Shown piece after piece: positions 46,555 through 56,839 of a DNA stretch of 64,000 nucleotides. The notes under the pieces were generated by a model. The model was not told the origin of the DNA. It did not search any database and worked only from the letters and a program-made list of their open reading frames with translations. This DNA is from Erwinia_E haradaeae_C (GTDB taxonomy: Bacteria > Pseudomonadota > Gammaproteobacteria > Enterobacterales > Enterobacteriaceae), in NCBI RefSeq assembly GCF_900698995.1, contig NZ_LR217735.1, forward strand, positions 434,001 through 498,000. Reading direction: 5' to 3'. The position numbers and the translations under genes are program-made. Every line of letters starts with the position of its first letter. Position 1 is the stretch's first letter.

Positions 46555-46716
46555 TAGAACCTCCTAATGTTCATGGATCATCTGATTATGATGTTATTAT
46601 AAATAATTATTTTTTGTTTTTGTTATGCTTAATAATTATGAGATATTATCCAATAATTACATAATGTAATGTACAAGAAATGTATACTAATGATAGATAT
46701 ATATCTAATTATAGAT

Positions 46717-48252
46717 TTACATTACTAGATAGCGAATATCAGATATTGTTTTATTTAGTATAGTAATAAATCGTGCACCATCAGCCCCATCAATGACGCG
46801 GTGATCAAAGGACAAAGAAATTGGCATAATTAAGCGTGGTATAAATTTATTGTCATGCCAGACAGGCTCTGTTACGAATTTAGAGATACCAAGGATAGCC
46901 ACTTCTGGTGCATTGATAATAGGTGTAAAATGAGTTGTTCCCAAACGACCAATACTAGAAATAGTAAAACAACCGCCTTGCATTTCTTTTGTAGTTAATT
47001 GATTATTACGTGCTTTTGTAGAAATATTGCTTAATTCATGAGATAGTTCAATAATACCTTTTTTATTCACATCCTTAAGGACTGGGACTACTAAACCATT
47101 TATGGTATCGATAGCTATGCTGATATGGGTGTATTCTTTTAGGATCAGCTTCTGTTCATCTAAGGATAGTGAGCTATTAAAGCGTGGCATTTTTTTTAGT
47201 GCTATAGCAACAGCTTTTATAATAAATACTAGAGGGGTGAGTTTTATTTCTAGATTCTCGTTAAGTGCTATACTGTTTTGTTTTTTTCGGAATTTTTCTA
47301 AATCAGTGATATCTACTTTGTCAAAATGGGTAACATGTGGAATCATTAGCCAGTTTCTTTTTAGGTTTGCGCCAGATTTTTTTTGGATACGAGTCATGGA
47401 TACTTCGTTAGTTTTGCCAAATGTTGTATAATCAATTATTGGCCATGGCGTTATGTTTTGTTCTATATTATTCCCTGTGATGATTTTATTGGCATTTGAA
47501 GTGTTATTTGTTGTATGTTGTATATGTGGCATTAAGTCTTCTTGTAAAATTCGTGATTTATATCCAGTGCCTGTTATATTATCAAGATTAACATTGAATA
47601 TCCTCGCTAAACGTCGAATAAAAGGAGTGGCATGAATGTATGCTTGATTTTTAATAAATTTGGTTTTATGTATAGAGTGAGTTACCCCTTTTTCTGATGA
47701 AAAAGATTCTTCTATGCTTTTAATATGAACGATCATCATAAGCATACCAATTGAAATTATCTCTCCATGTTTGATTTTTATTTCATATACTCTGCCTGCA
47801 ATAGGGGATTGGATTTCTATTAGATTTTGCTGCTTGCTTTCTACGAGAAGTATTGGTTCTTTTATGCTAATGTTATGATCTACGGCAACTAAGATTTTAA
47901 TAACTTTAACTGAATCATTATGAAGTTCTGGTAAATGAAGACCTGTGTAGGAGCTTATTGTCGGTAAGAACTTTTCTTTTATGCAATGATCTGTTAAAAA
48001 TTCCCCAGCGCTATCTTCTTCTGCAACATCAAAGATCATTATGACTTTTCCGGTATGTATTTTATCTCCTAGGTTGACTTGAATCTCTTTTACTACACCA
48101 GATTTTGGAGAAGGTATTTCCATAGAAGCTTTCTCACCTTCAACAACTAATAGCGGTTGCTCATATTCAATTACATCACCAATCTTTACTAAGATATCAG
48201 TAACTTCAACTAAATCAGTCCCAATATCAGGAACAGAAATTGCAATAGTCAT
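46717..48252 (-). CDS. aceF: Pyruvate dehydrogenase E2 (dihydrolipoyl acetyltransferase), one lipoyl domain inactivated
   Basis: AceF forms the 24-mer core of pyruvate dehydrogenase and carries acetyl groups on lipoyl-lysine. It has 511 residues where E. coli has 630 with three lipoyl domains. Here there are two. The first has the lipoylation site V-E-G-E-K-A-S-M-E with Lys41. The second (about residues 105-178) has E-S-K-Q-Q-N-L-I-E, where alignment puts Gln142 in the lysine position, so it probably cannot be lipoylated. The subunit-binding domain (ATPFIRRLARIFNVNL) and the catalytic domain with the DHRVIDGADGARF motif are intact. Function should persist on a single lipoyl arm. aceE ends 18 bases upstream. 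Confidence 0.95.
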   Translation of the reverse strand: MTIAISVPDIGTDLVEVTDILVKIGDVIEYEQPLLVVEGEKASMEIPSPKSGVVKEIQVNLGDKIHTGKVIMIFDVAEEDSAGEFLTDHCIKEKFLPTISSYTGLHLPELHNDSVKVIKILVAVDHNISIKEPILLVESKQQNLIEIQSPIAGRVYEIKIKHGEIISIGMLMMIVHIKSIEESFSSEKGVTHSIHKTKFIKNQAYIHATPFIRRLARIFNVNLDNITGTGYKSRILQEDLMPHIQHTTNNTSNANKIITGNNIEQNITPWPIIDYTTFGKTNEVSMTRIQKKSGANLKRNWLMIPHVTHFDKVDITDLEKFRKKQNSIALNENLEIKLTPLVFIIKAVAIALKKMPRFNSSLSLDEQKLILKEYTHISIAIDTINGLVVPVLKDVNKKGIIELSHELSNISTKARNNQLTTKEMQGGCFTISSIGRLGTTHFTPIINAPEVAILGISKFVTEPVWHDNKFIPRLIMPISLSFDHRVIDGADGARFITILNKTISDIRYLVM

Positions 48253-48270
48253 TTTGTATTACCTCTTAAA

Positions 48271-50934
48271 TTAAAGCAAATATGGATTGCTTTTATCAGC
48301 GTCAATTTTGAACCTTGTAATAGCTACTGATATCTCTTTTTTATCAATGGTATTATTTTTAGCTAATGCAGTTAATGCAGCAATTACTATATAAGCACTA
48401 TCAATTTCAAAATGATAGCGTAGGTTTTTGCGACTATCTGATAAACCAAACCCATCTGTACCCAGTACTCGATAATTATTAGTTGGAATAAAGCTTCGAA
48501 TTTGTTCAGCAAATAACTTCATATAGTCAGTTGATGCTATGGCAGGTTCATTATTCATGATTTTGGTGATATACGGGATTCGTGGTGTTTTAGATGGATG
48601 CAACATATTCCATCGCTCACAACGTTGACCATCACGAGCCAATTCAGTAAATGAAGTAACACTATAAACATCAGACCCTATATTATAGTCTCTCTCGAGA
48701 ATATCTGCTGCTTGACATACGTATTGTAATATAGCACCTGATCCTAATAATTGTACTTTTCCTGCAGAGCCTTCTTTGCTATTTAGTTTATATATACCCT
48801 TGCAGATTCCATATTCAACTTCTGACGGCATACTGGGCATATGGTAATTTTCATTTAAAGTAGTAATATAATAGTAAATATTTTCTTGTGCATGGCCATA
48901 CATACGAATTAAGCCATGATGAATGATTACCGCTACTTCATAAGCATATGCTGGATCCCAGGATATACAGTTTGGAATGGTCAGAGCATGGATGTGACTA
49001 TGACCATCTGCATGTTGCAATCCTTCACCATTGAGAGTGGTGCGACCTGAAGTGCCACCAATTAGAAATCCGCGGGCCTGTTGGTCACCCGCTGCCCATA
49101 ATAAGTCCCCAATACGTTGAAAACCAAACATGGAATAATAGATATAGAAGGGGATCATAGGTATATTATTTGTACTATAAGATGTTGCTGCTGCTAACCA
49201 TGAGCAAGCTGCACCCATTTCGTTAATCCCCTCTTGAAGGATCTGCCCTTTTGCGTCCTCCCTGTAGTATGCTACTTGTTCGCGATCTGATGGATTATAC
49301 TGTTGTCCATGTGGGTTATAGATCCCAATTTTCCGAAACAAACCTTCCATTCCAAATGTACGCGCTTCATCCGCAATAATGGGCACTATTTGTTCTTTAA
49401 TGCTTACATTCTTTAATAAAAGATTCAAGACACGTACAAATGCTATAGTAGTTGATATTTCTTTATTTTGTTCAATCAATAAAGAGCGAAATTCTTCTAA
49501 TGATGGTATTTCTAGTTCTTTATAAGCAGTTTCTTGACGCATAGGCAGATATCCACCTAGTTTTTTGCGTTGCTCGTGGAGGTATTTATACTCATCGGAG
49601 TCGTTTTTAAAGGTTATATAAGGTAAGTGTTTAATACTTTCGTCATCTACTGGAATTTGAAAACGATCTCGAATATAACGTAGTCTATCTAGGCTCATTT
49701 TTTTTACTTGATGGGCAATATTTTTTCCCTCAGCTGTTTCACCCATTCCATAACCTTTTACTGTATGAGCAAGAATAACAACTGGTTTATTTTTGTGGTC
49801 TTGTGCTTTTTTGAGTGCCGCGTAAATTTTTGTTGGATCATGACCACCTCGGCTAAGATTCCAGATTTCATCATCGGTCATATCCTCTACAAGTTTTGTT
49901 GTTTCAGGATACTTTCCGAAGAAATGTTTACGTATATAAGAACCATCTTTAGATTTTAAAGTTTGATAATCACCGTCAATAGTTTCATTCATCAGCTGGA
50001 CTAATGTACCACTGGCATCCTTATGCAATAGCCGATCCCAGCCTCCTCCCCAAATGACTTTAATGACTTCCCAACCTGCTCCAGCAAAAATCCCTTCCAG
50101 CTCATTAATAATTTTGCTGTTTCCTGTTACTGGCCCATCTAATCGTTGTAAGTTGCAATTAATAATAAATATTAGGTTATTTAACTGTTCCCGACTTGCA
50201 ATAGTAATAGCACCTTTAGATTCTGGCTCATCCATCTCACCGTCTCCTAAGAATGCATAAACAGTTTGCAAGGATGTATCTTTCAGGTTACGGTGGTGAA
50301 GATATTTTAAAAATTTAGCCTGATATATTGCCGCCACAGGACCGAGACCCATTGAAACAGTTGGAAATTGCCAAAAATTTGGCATGAGTTTAGGGTGGGG
50401 ATAAGATGGTAACCCCTCTCCGTGAACTTCTTGCCGAAAGTTGTCCATTTGTTTTTCAGTGATCCGGCCTTCTAAAAAAGCACGAGCATATATTCCTGGA
50501 GATATGTGACCTTGAAAATAAACTAGATCACCTCCATCTTTTGTGTTGAGCGCACGGAAAAAATGATTAAAACATACTTCATATATAGTAGCTGCAGACT
50601 GGAAGGATGCAATGTGACCACCTAATTCTAGATTTTTTTGTGACGCACGTAGCACGATTATGATTGCATTCCAACGAATAGCAGCACAAATACGATCCTC
50701 TAAAATCATGTTACCTGGGTATTTTGGTTCATCCTCTAGAGCAATAGAATTAATGTAATTTTTTGCATATGTATGAGCATTGGTTTGAATTCCGCTCTTA
50801 CTTGCAGCTTTTAGCACTTCATTGATTAGGTATTTAGCACGTTCTGTGCCTTCTTCATGAATCACTGACTCAATTGAATCTATCCATTCTTGGGTTTCAA
50901 TTGGATCTAAATCATAATTAAAATGTTTTGACAT
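48271..50934 (-). CDS. aceE: Pyruvate dehydrogenase E1, homodimeric type
   Basis: AceE decarboxylates pyruvate with thiamine diphosphate and reductively acetylates the E2 lipoyl group. The 887 residues equal E. coli. The ThDP/Mg motif is VYAFLGDGEMDEPESKGA followed by NLIFIINCNLQRLDGPV. Other conserved blocks are the N-terminal E2-binding segment (DLDPIETQEWIDSI), YFQGHISPGIYARAFLEGR, and GADGFGLSDSR-like LGTDGFGLSDSR near the end. AGGAAAT precedes the start. It is first in aceE-aceF-lpdA. The repressor gene pdhR, normally just upstream, is only a remnant, so pyruvate-responsive control is probably gone. Confidence 0.97.
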   Translation of the reverse strand: MSKHFNYDLDPIETQEWIDSIESVIHEEGTERAKYLINEVLKAASKSGIQTNAHTYAKNYINSIALEDEPKYPGNMILEDRICAAIRWNAIIIVLRASQKNLELGGHIASFQSAATIYEVCFNHFFRALNTKDGGDLVYFQGHISPGIYARAFLEGRITEKQMDNFRQEVHGEGLPSYPHPKLMPNFWQFPTVSMGLGPVAAIYQAKFLKYLHHRNLKDTSLQTVYAFLGDGEMDEPESKGAITIASREQLNNLIFIINCNLQRLDGPVTGNSKIINELEGIFAGAGWEVIKVIWGGGWDRLLHKDASGTLVQLMNETIDGDYQTLKSKDGSYIRKHFFGKYPETTKLVEDMTDDEIWNLSRGGHDPTKIYAALKKAQDHKNKPVVILAHTVKGYGMGETAEGKNIAHQVKKMSLDRLRYIRDRFQIPVDDESIKHLPYITFKNDSDEYKYLHEQRKKLGGYLPMRQETAYKELEIPSLEEFRSLLIEQNKEISTTIAFVRVLNLLLKNVSIKEQIVPIIADEARTFGMEGLFRKIGIYNPHGQQYNPSDREQVAYYREDAKGQILQEGINEMGAACSWLAAATSYSTNNIPMIPFYIYYSMFGFQRIGDLLWAAGDQQARGFLIGGTSGRTTLNGEGLQHADGHSHIHALTIPNCISWDPAYAYEVAVIIHHGLIRMYGHAQENIYYYITTLNENYHMPSMPSEVEYGICKGIYKLNSKEGSAGKVQLLGSGAILQYVCQAADILERDYNIGSDVYSVTSFTELARDGQRCERWNMLHPSKTPRIPYITKIMNNEPAIASTDYMKLFAEQIRSFIPTNNYRVLGTDGFGLSDSRKNLRYHFEIDSAYIVIAALTALAKNNTIDKKEISVAITRFKIDADKSNPYLL

Positions 50935-51079
50935 AGATGTATTTCCTGTTATACCTCATCTGTTAAATAGTTAAACATCATAGTTTTGATTTTAACGTAG
51001 ATTAACGCATGAACATAGGATGGATCCTGTATGATAATATTTAAAAAAATCTATTTTTAGAACAAGAGATAGTAAAAAT

Positions 51080-51870
51080 CTCACCAGTGTTATTTTTTCA
51101 ATTATTCATTGTGATCTTTAACAAGACTGAACTTGAAGTGGAATTATCTTTATCTTACTGCATATGAGGCTCTTTGGTGTTTATATAGTGTCTATATATG
51201 CTTTAACAGATACATTATTAAAGTAAAGATATACTCTATTTCATGATGCTGGTTATTATTTTATTATAATATATTGATGTAATCTGGCAGAATTACCAAG
51301 AAGATTATAGAATCGTGACAGAATCTATTCATCTAAAAATATTAGTCAATTACTCACCTTTGAGCTATACAAATAAATAATTTTATTTTAATGAATACTT
51401 ATTCATTCTCTTATTTGTGATGTATGAAAATATTTAATTAACTTTTACGCTATATATTCCAAATGGCTTAGCAGAGTGTGATTTTATTTTTAAAACAGAA
51501 AAATTTCTCACTTTTTGAAGCAAAAAACAATAATGATAGCATCAACGAATAAGGAGAGTATTTATAGATTTCTCCAGGTTATATAAAATTGTTATATTAA
51601 TGTTTTAATATATCATTTTACCTATATTCGCGCATTGAATGCATATGTTAGTGATGCAATTTACTATTAAGCTTGAATATGCTCTCTGAGAATTTTCTTG
51701 TTTTATTATGTATTTTATATATATCTATATAATAGCTAAAGGATGGATTTCTTTTCTGGTTATCCATAGTATAATATTTATTAATATTTTATTAAGCCTG
51801 GTTTAGCATTTTACACTCAAGCTGTCATATAAACTATATATTGTTTCTCAATAATTTTTTCTAAATTCCA
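51080..51870 (-). pseudogene. pdhR: Remnant of pyruvate-responsive repressor pdhR
   Basis: The recognisable part is the GntR-type winged HTH. On the minus strand at about 51763 G-*-P-E-K-K fits L-R-P-G-E-K. After a frameshift, Y-I-D-I-Y-K-I-H-N-K-T-R fits E-R-E-L-A-K-Q-F-D-V-S-R. E-S-I-F-K-L-N-S-K-L (to about 51659) then fits E-A-I-Q-R-L-E-A-K-G-L. Position and strand match the enterobacterial pdhR-aceE-aceF-lpdA order. Outer limits are estimated from gene length. Confidence 0.52.
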
Positions 51871-52229
51871 TAACTAAAATTTCATAATGAAGATTATATC
51901 AGTTTATATACATTGTGTACTATATTAAATCCTTGTGCTATATATAGATATTTTGATAGTTAATTTTTTATTAAAGAGCAACGTTTTTTTAATAATATTC
52001 TTTAGATGACAGTAGCTTTATAATTAAAAAAATTTTTTTAGATTTTTTTAAATTAGTTACCTATTCTCGATTATTTAAGATTTTTAAGATATATTTATAT
52101 GTAAAGAAGGTTTAGTATAAAAATAAATTATTATCTATATTTAATTTGTTATTCTGTTCTTTGTAGATTGGTATACGCTTATTATAATTATTTAGTTAGT
52201 TACAGTAACATGGTTTTTTTTAAAAAAAC

Positions 52230-52350
52230 TAGTATTATTATAATGCATCATTAATAAGCAATCTATGATGTCAGAGAGTAGTTTATAAAAGATTAGAGTT
52301 TTCTTCAATGAATAGCGTGCTATTGTAGGATTACAGGCATGTAATTACCT
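52230..52350 (-). pseudogene. rfaH: Possible remnant of transcription antiterminator rfaH
   Basis: On the minus strand from about 52348 the codons V-I-T-C-L-*-S-Y-N-S-T-L-F-I-E-E-N-S-N-L-L fit RfaH L-L-Y-C-K-R-G-Q-L-Q-R-A-Q-E-H-L-E-R-Q-A with small gaps. R-L-L-I-N-D later resembles P-L-F-P-N-Y. rfaH is the divergent neighbour of ubiD in E. coli. Suggestive, not proven. Confidence 0.33.
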
Positions 52351-52503
52351 CATAAATGTAAGTATATACTGATGTATAAATTTTCTTAATAGATGGGATT
52401 TTGAATTACTTTTAAAATAAAAATTTTATAAATAACTAATGTATTTTGTGGCGGATGCTTTAATTTGTCACTGTTTAGTAAGCAGGTGCTTTATTGGAAA
52501 ATT

Positions 52504-53988
52504 ATGAAATATAAAGATTTAAGGAGTTTTCTTTCTCTATTGGAAGAACGTGGAGAATTGAAACGTATTCAAAAAGAAATTGATCCTAATCTCGAAATGA
52601 CTGAAATTTCTGACCGTACCTTACGTATTAATGGCCCGGCATTGCTTTTTGAAAACCCAAAAGGATATAGCATGCCAGTGCTATGCAATTTATTTGGTAC
52701 ATTAGATCGCATAGCATTGGGAATGGGACAGGTTGATCAGCATTCTTTACGCGATATCGGAAAGCTTATGGCTTTTCTTAAAGAACCGGAGCCGCCGCAA
52801 GGGTTGAGTGATTTTTTAAAAAACATACCCCAATGGAAGCAAGTTCTCAATATGCCAACTAAACACGTTCAAAATGCACTGTGTCAACAACAGATTTTAA
52901 AAAATGAAGAAGTTGACTTAAGATGTCTTCCTGTTATGAGGTGTTGGCCGAATGACGTTGCGCCATTAGTAACTTGGGGGTTAACGATAACACGTGGCCC
53001 ACATAAAACAAGACAAAATTTAGCTATTTATCGTCAACAAGTTCTTGAAAAGAATAAGCTAATTATGCGATGGTTACCGCATCGCAGTGGTGCATTAGAC
53101 TTTCAAGCATGGTGTCATACTTATACTAAAAAACGCTTTCCAGTTTCTGTAGTGTTAGGTGCTGATCCGGCAACAACGCTGGGTGCTGTTATGCCAGTAC
53201 CGGATAAGTTATCAGAATATGCCTTTGCTGGTTTGCTTCGTGGCAATAAAACTGAAGTTGTAAAGTGTATTTCAAATGATTTAGAAGTTCCAGCCAGATC
53301 AGAAATTGTATTAGAGGGATATATTCAACCAGGAGAGGTGGCTCTAGAAGGACCTCATGGAGATCATACTGGATACTATAATGAGGTAGATAGTTTTCCA
53401 GTTTTTACCGTGACTCATGTAACACAACGTTATAAAGCCATTTATCATTCCACCTACACTGGCCGCCCACCGGACGAGCCAGCTATTTTAGCTATAGCTT
53501 TTAATGAAATATTTATACCACTTCTTCAGCAACAATTTCCAGAAATTATTGATTTTTATATGCCATCAGAAGGATGTTCTTATAGATTAGCGATAGTGAC
53601 TATTAAAAAGCAATATCCTGGACATGCAAAATTTATAATGATGGGCATTTGGTCATGCCTGCGCCAATTTATATATACTAAATGTATTATTGTATGTGAT
53701 AATGATATTAATCCTCGAGACTGGAATGATGTTATTTGGGCAATAACCACTCGCATGGATCCGGCTCGTGATGTAGTTATTATAAATAATACGCCAATTG
53801 ATTATCTTGATTTTTCTTCGCCTATATCAGGTCTTGGGTCAAAAATAGGAATAGATGCCACTAATAAATTAACAGGCGAAACTCAACGTAAATGGGGGTC
53901 TCCTATTAAACAAGACCCTTATGTAACTGCTCGTGTAGATGAACTTTGGGATGAATTAAATATAGTAAAAAATACTAATCTCTATTAA
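52504..53988 (+). CDS. ubiD: 3-octaprenyl-4-hydroxybenzoate decarboxylase UbiD
   Basis: UbiD decarboxylates the ubiquinone precursor using pren­ylated FMN supplied by UbiX. The conserved blocks are ALLFENPKGYSMPVLCNLFG, ITRGPHKTRQNLAIYRQQ (metal and prFMN-binding region), RWLPHRSGALDF, EGPHGDHTGYYNE with the active-site glutamate region, and STYTGRPPDEPA. The start is 52504 (M-K-Y-K-D-L-R-S-F-L), matching the family. The ATG-free upstream extension to 52465 is unconserved. At 494 residues it is full length (E. coli 497). fre follows after 42 bases, as in enterics. Confidence 0.96.
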   Translation: MKYKDLRSFLSLLEERGELKRIQKEIDPNLEMTEISDRTLRINGPALLFENPKGYSMPVLCNLFGTLDRIALGMGQVDQHSLRDIGKLMAFLKEPEPPQGLSDFLKNIPQWKQVLNMPTKHVQNALCQQQILKNEEVDLRCLPVMRCWPNDVAPLVTWGLTITRGPHKTRQNLAIYRQQVLEKNKLIMRWLPHRSGALDFQAWCHTYTKKRFPVSVVLGADPATTLGAVMPVPDKLSEYAFAGLLRGNKTEVVKCISNDLEVPARSEIVLEGYIQPGEVALEGPHGDHTGYYNEVDSFPVFTVTHVTQRYKAIYHSTYTGRPPDEPAILAIAFNEIFIPLLQQQFPEIIDFYMPSEGCSYRLAIVTIKKQYPGHAKFIMMGIWSCLRQFIYTKCIIVCDNDINPRDWNDVIWAITTRMDPARDVVIINNTPIDYLDFSSPISGLGSKIGIDATNKLTGETQRKWGSPIKQDPYVTARVDELWDELNIVKNTNLY

Positions 53989-54030
53989 AATCAATAGTTA
54001 TAATATTATTATTACTTGACAGAGGAATTA

Positions 54031-54732
54031 GTGCCAACTTTAAGGTGTGAAATTGCTTCAGTAGAAGCTATAACCAATACGATATATCGTGTTCGATTAA
54101 CTCCAGAGGTTTATGTTGCTTTTCGTGCGGGTCAGTATTTAATACTAAAAATAAAAGATCATGCTCACTTATCATTCTCTATTGCCTCAACACCAATGGA
54201 AAAAGATATCATTGAATTGCATATTGGGGGTGCTGAGCTTAATTCTTATATTATATCAGCGATAGAGTATATACAGAATAATAAAAATATTATTGTTGAT
54301 ATACCCTATGGTCTTGCTTGGTTGAGAGAGGAAGATGATTCTCCATTGATATTGATTGCAGGCGGGACAGGTTTTTCTTATATTCGATCCATTTTATTTA
54401 CAGCGCTAGCACGAAAGTCAGATAGGTGTATTTCTGTGTACTGGGGCGGACGTGAGATACAGCATCTTTATGACCTAGATAGTCTCAATAGATTGCTACA
54501 CAAGCATTCTAATTTAAAGATTTTCCCTGTCCTTGAGAGGACTGAATATGGTTTTGGTGGTCGTAAAGGTACTGTTATAAGTGCTGTTATGAAGGATTAT
54601 AATTGTTTATCTAGACATGCTATATATATTGCGGGGCCTGTGAATATGGTCAAAAAAGCACATATATGCCTTTGTACAGAACGAGGAGCTAATTCATCGC
54701 TCATTTTTGGAGATGCTTTGGCATTTATTTAA
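54031..54732 (+). CDS. fre: NAD(P)H-flavin reductase Fre
   Basis: Fre reduces free flavins, which can feed UbiX (prFMN formation) and other enzymes. That makes the pairing with ubiD sensible. The flavin-binding motif is RAGQYL...LSFSIASTP, and the NAD(P) site is ILIAGGTGFSYIRSIL followed by YWGGREIQHLYDL. The C-terminus F-G-D-A-L-A-F-I matches the family end. I choose GTG at 54031 as the start: the protein then aligns from its first residue (V-P-T-L-R-C-E against M-T-T-L-S-C-K), and AGAGGA lies 6-7 bases upstream. A TTG at 54016 is less likely. 233 residues. Confidence 0.94.
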   Translation: MPTLRCEIASVEAITNTIYRVRLTPEVYVAFRAGQYLILKIKDHAHLSFSIASTPMEKDIIELHIGGAELNSYIISAIEYIQNNKNIIVDIPYGLAWLREEDDSPLILIAGGTGFSYIRSILFTALARKSDRCISVYWGGREIQHLYDLDSLNRLLHKHSNLKIFPVLERTEYGFGGRKGTVISAVMKDYNCLSRHAIYIAGPVNMVKKAHICLCTERGANSSLIFGDALAFI

Positions 54733-56839
54733 TGCACATAACAGAAAAACCCTATATTTTTAATTAACCTATTAAATAGGTGCTTTATAAGATTGTAATG
54801 AATTACACACATTTTTATATAAAAAATTATTCTATATTTAGAAATACTTAATGTATAACTAGATGTATAGTTTTATCTAATAAGATTAGAATTATTTGTA
54901 AAGTCATATTATATGTTACTACTAGTATAGTATAAAGCATATTTTAATAAATGTGTTAAACATGTCATATGTATATAGAAAAGTAAGATGATATTAGCGA
55001 TCAAATGAGATTAATTAGTGGAAACTACTAAATAAAGCTATCATCATTAGATGTTGTAAGAAGTATTGATCTCGACTAATAAGGGCTGATTGATGTATTT
55101 TGGGTAGATTGTCTCTATAAAGATAGATCGAACTTTCTCTATATATCAAGATAATAACATGTAATGGCGGCATCACTTCTTATCTTATCAAGAGTATTTG
55201 GTTTACTGAAGTGTAATTGTCATCCTAAGCTTAGAATGGGTATGTTACATATTTTATATATTGCATAATAAAAATTATTTTTAAGAATTATTATAAGATG
55301 TAATACTAATAAAATATTATTATGTTTAATTTTAGATTAATTGAGCTTTTTCTATTAAGAAAATGCACTTTAGTTTAGTTAGATTTAGTAAACTAAAATA
55401 ATGATATGCAGCTACATAGACATGAGGTAGATTCATCTTTTTACGTATCGTAAATAAAAAATTAGTTAGTATACTAATAAACAGTGGGAAAAGGAATGTT
55501 TTTAATAACTTCTTGTGACATTATAATTTTACTATGTATAAAGATAGCTGCAATTTATTGCAATAATAGAAATGGTGACGTTAGTTCTGTTAGTAAAATT
55601 CTAAATTCATTAGAAATATTGAATATAAAATATTTAAAATATTACTTATATACTATCTGAAAAGCAAAACAAAATATAGGTATAAACAGGTATATTAGTG
55701 CATATTATAGATGATATTTAACTGAAAGCGCGTAGCAAAAATATTTTTATTTAAAAGTATTTTTAATTATAATAGCTTAAGCCATTATATATGGATTATT
55801 TAAGAGTTAAATAAATAAAGGTTAGCATGTTAGCTAAGAGTATTATTTTGTATAAAAACTAATTTTATATACATATAAAGAACAAAATTCACCATCGAAG
55901 AACAGTAATAATTAGGTGACAGTAGAAAATATAGAGTATTTAATAAATATATATACACAACAAGAGATGGCATGATATTAGATGTATAGTTTTGTATACT
56001 AATTTTTTAATTAATTCACTTGAGTAGTAATTATTCTAGTCAGTTTTAATGTAAAATGTATAAATAATTTTTTTATTTTTTATATAAAGTATAGTGTTAA
56101 CACAAAAGTAAAAGTTGTGGTATTTTTAAAAGATCACATCTAGAAGCTCTAAGATGAGGGCATTGACTTCATAATAGTCAAGACCTGCACAGAATCATAG
56201 TAATTCTGTTAATGATTGTAACAACAAGATAACAACAATCTATTTTACTAATAATTTAATTTAATATTACATTTTATGGTTATATTAAGAGCAATAATCG
56301 ATATTCATATAAAAATTTTATTTAGCTATTCTAAGAGCTAATTTTGCATGATCAACTCATTTGTTGAACATTTATTTTGTAATTCTAAGTTTGTTTAATA
56401 ATTTATATTTATTAATTTTATATTTTTAATAAAAATTACTTGTGATGAGATACTATTAGAGATACAGGCTAGTATTTATATGCGCATATAGATAGAAATA
56501 TATAGTCTCTTCATATATATTATGATGTTATAGTAGTCAAGTAAAATCAATTTGACTATTTTGGTTAAGTCAAAATAAAGAAATGAATCTATCGATAATA
56601 GTGCTATTGAATGGTTTAAATATTAAATTTTTGATATAATTTAATAAATAAAATGTTTTTATTTTATAATTGTATTGTGGTATCTACAGCAAATCTTTAT
56701 AACTAGTTATAGTTAACCTTCTAAATAAGATTTATTCCTATGTTCTGGATAAGAAAATGCGAGATTTAGCGCGAATAAATAAAATTTTTAATCCTCTTTA
56801 TGAAAAGATTTAGAGATTTTTAAAACTTTTTATAGATGT
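54733..56839. other. 2.1-kb AT-rich spacer between convergent fre and hemD
   Basis: No intact gene. hemX and hemY follow hemD in enterics and their remnants would lie here on the minus strand, but I could not align anything convincingly. No tRNA or repeat stands out. Confidence 0.5.

Larger units (their letters stand above)
50935..52503. other. 1.6-kb AT-rich spacer between divergent aceE and ubiD
   Basis: No intact gene. On the minus strand a pdhR remnant and, closer to ubiD, a possible rfaH remnant are visible. These are the expected ancestral neighbours of aceE and ubiD respectively. The aceE and ubiD promoters must lie here. Confidence 0.55.

Noticed and set aside
54733..56839. hemX/hemY remnants after hemD
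   Set aside because: Expected from synteny, but these proteins are weakly conserved and nothing aligned convincingly.
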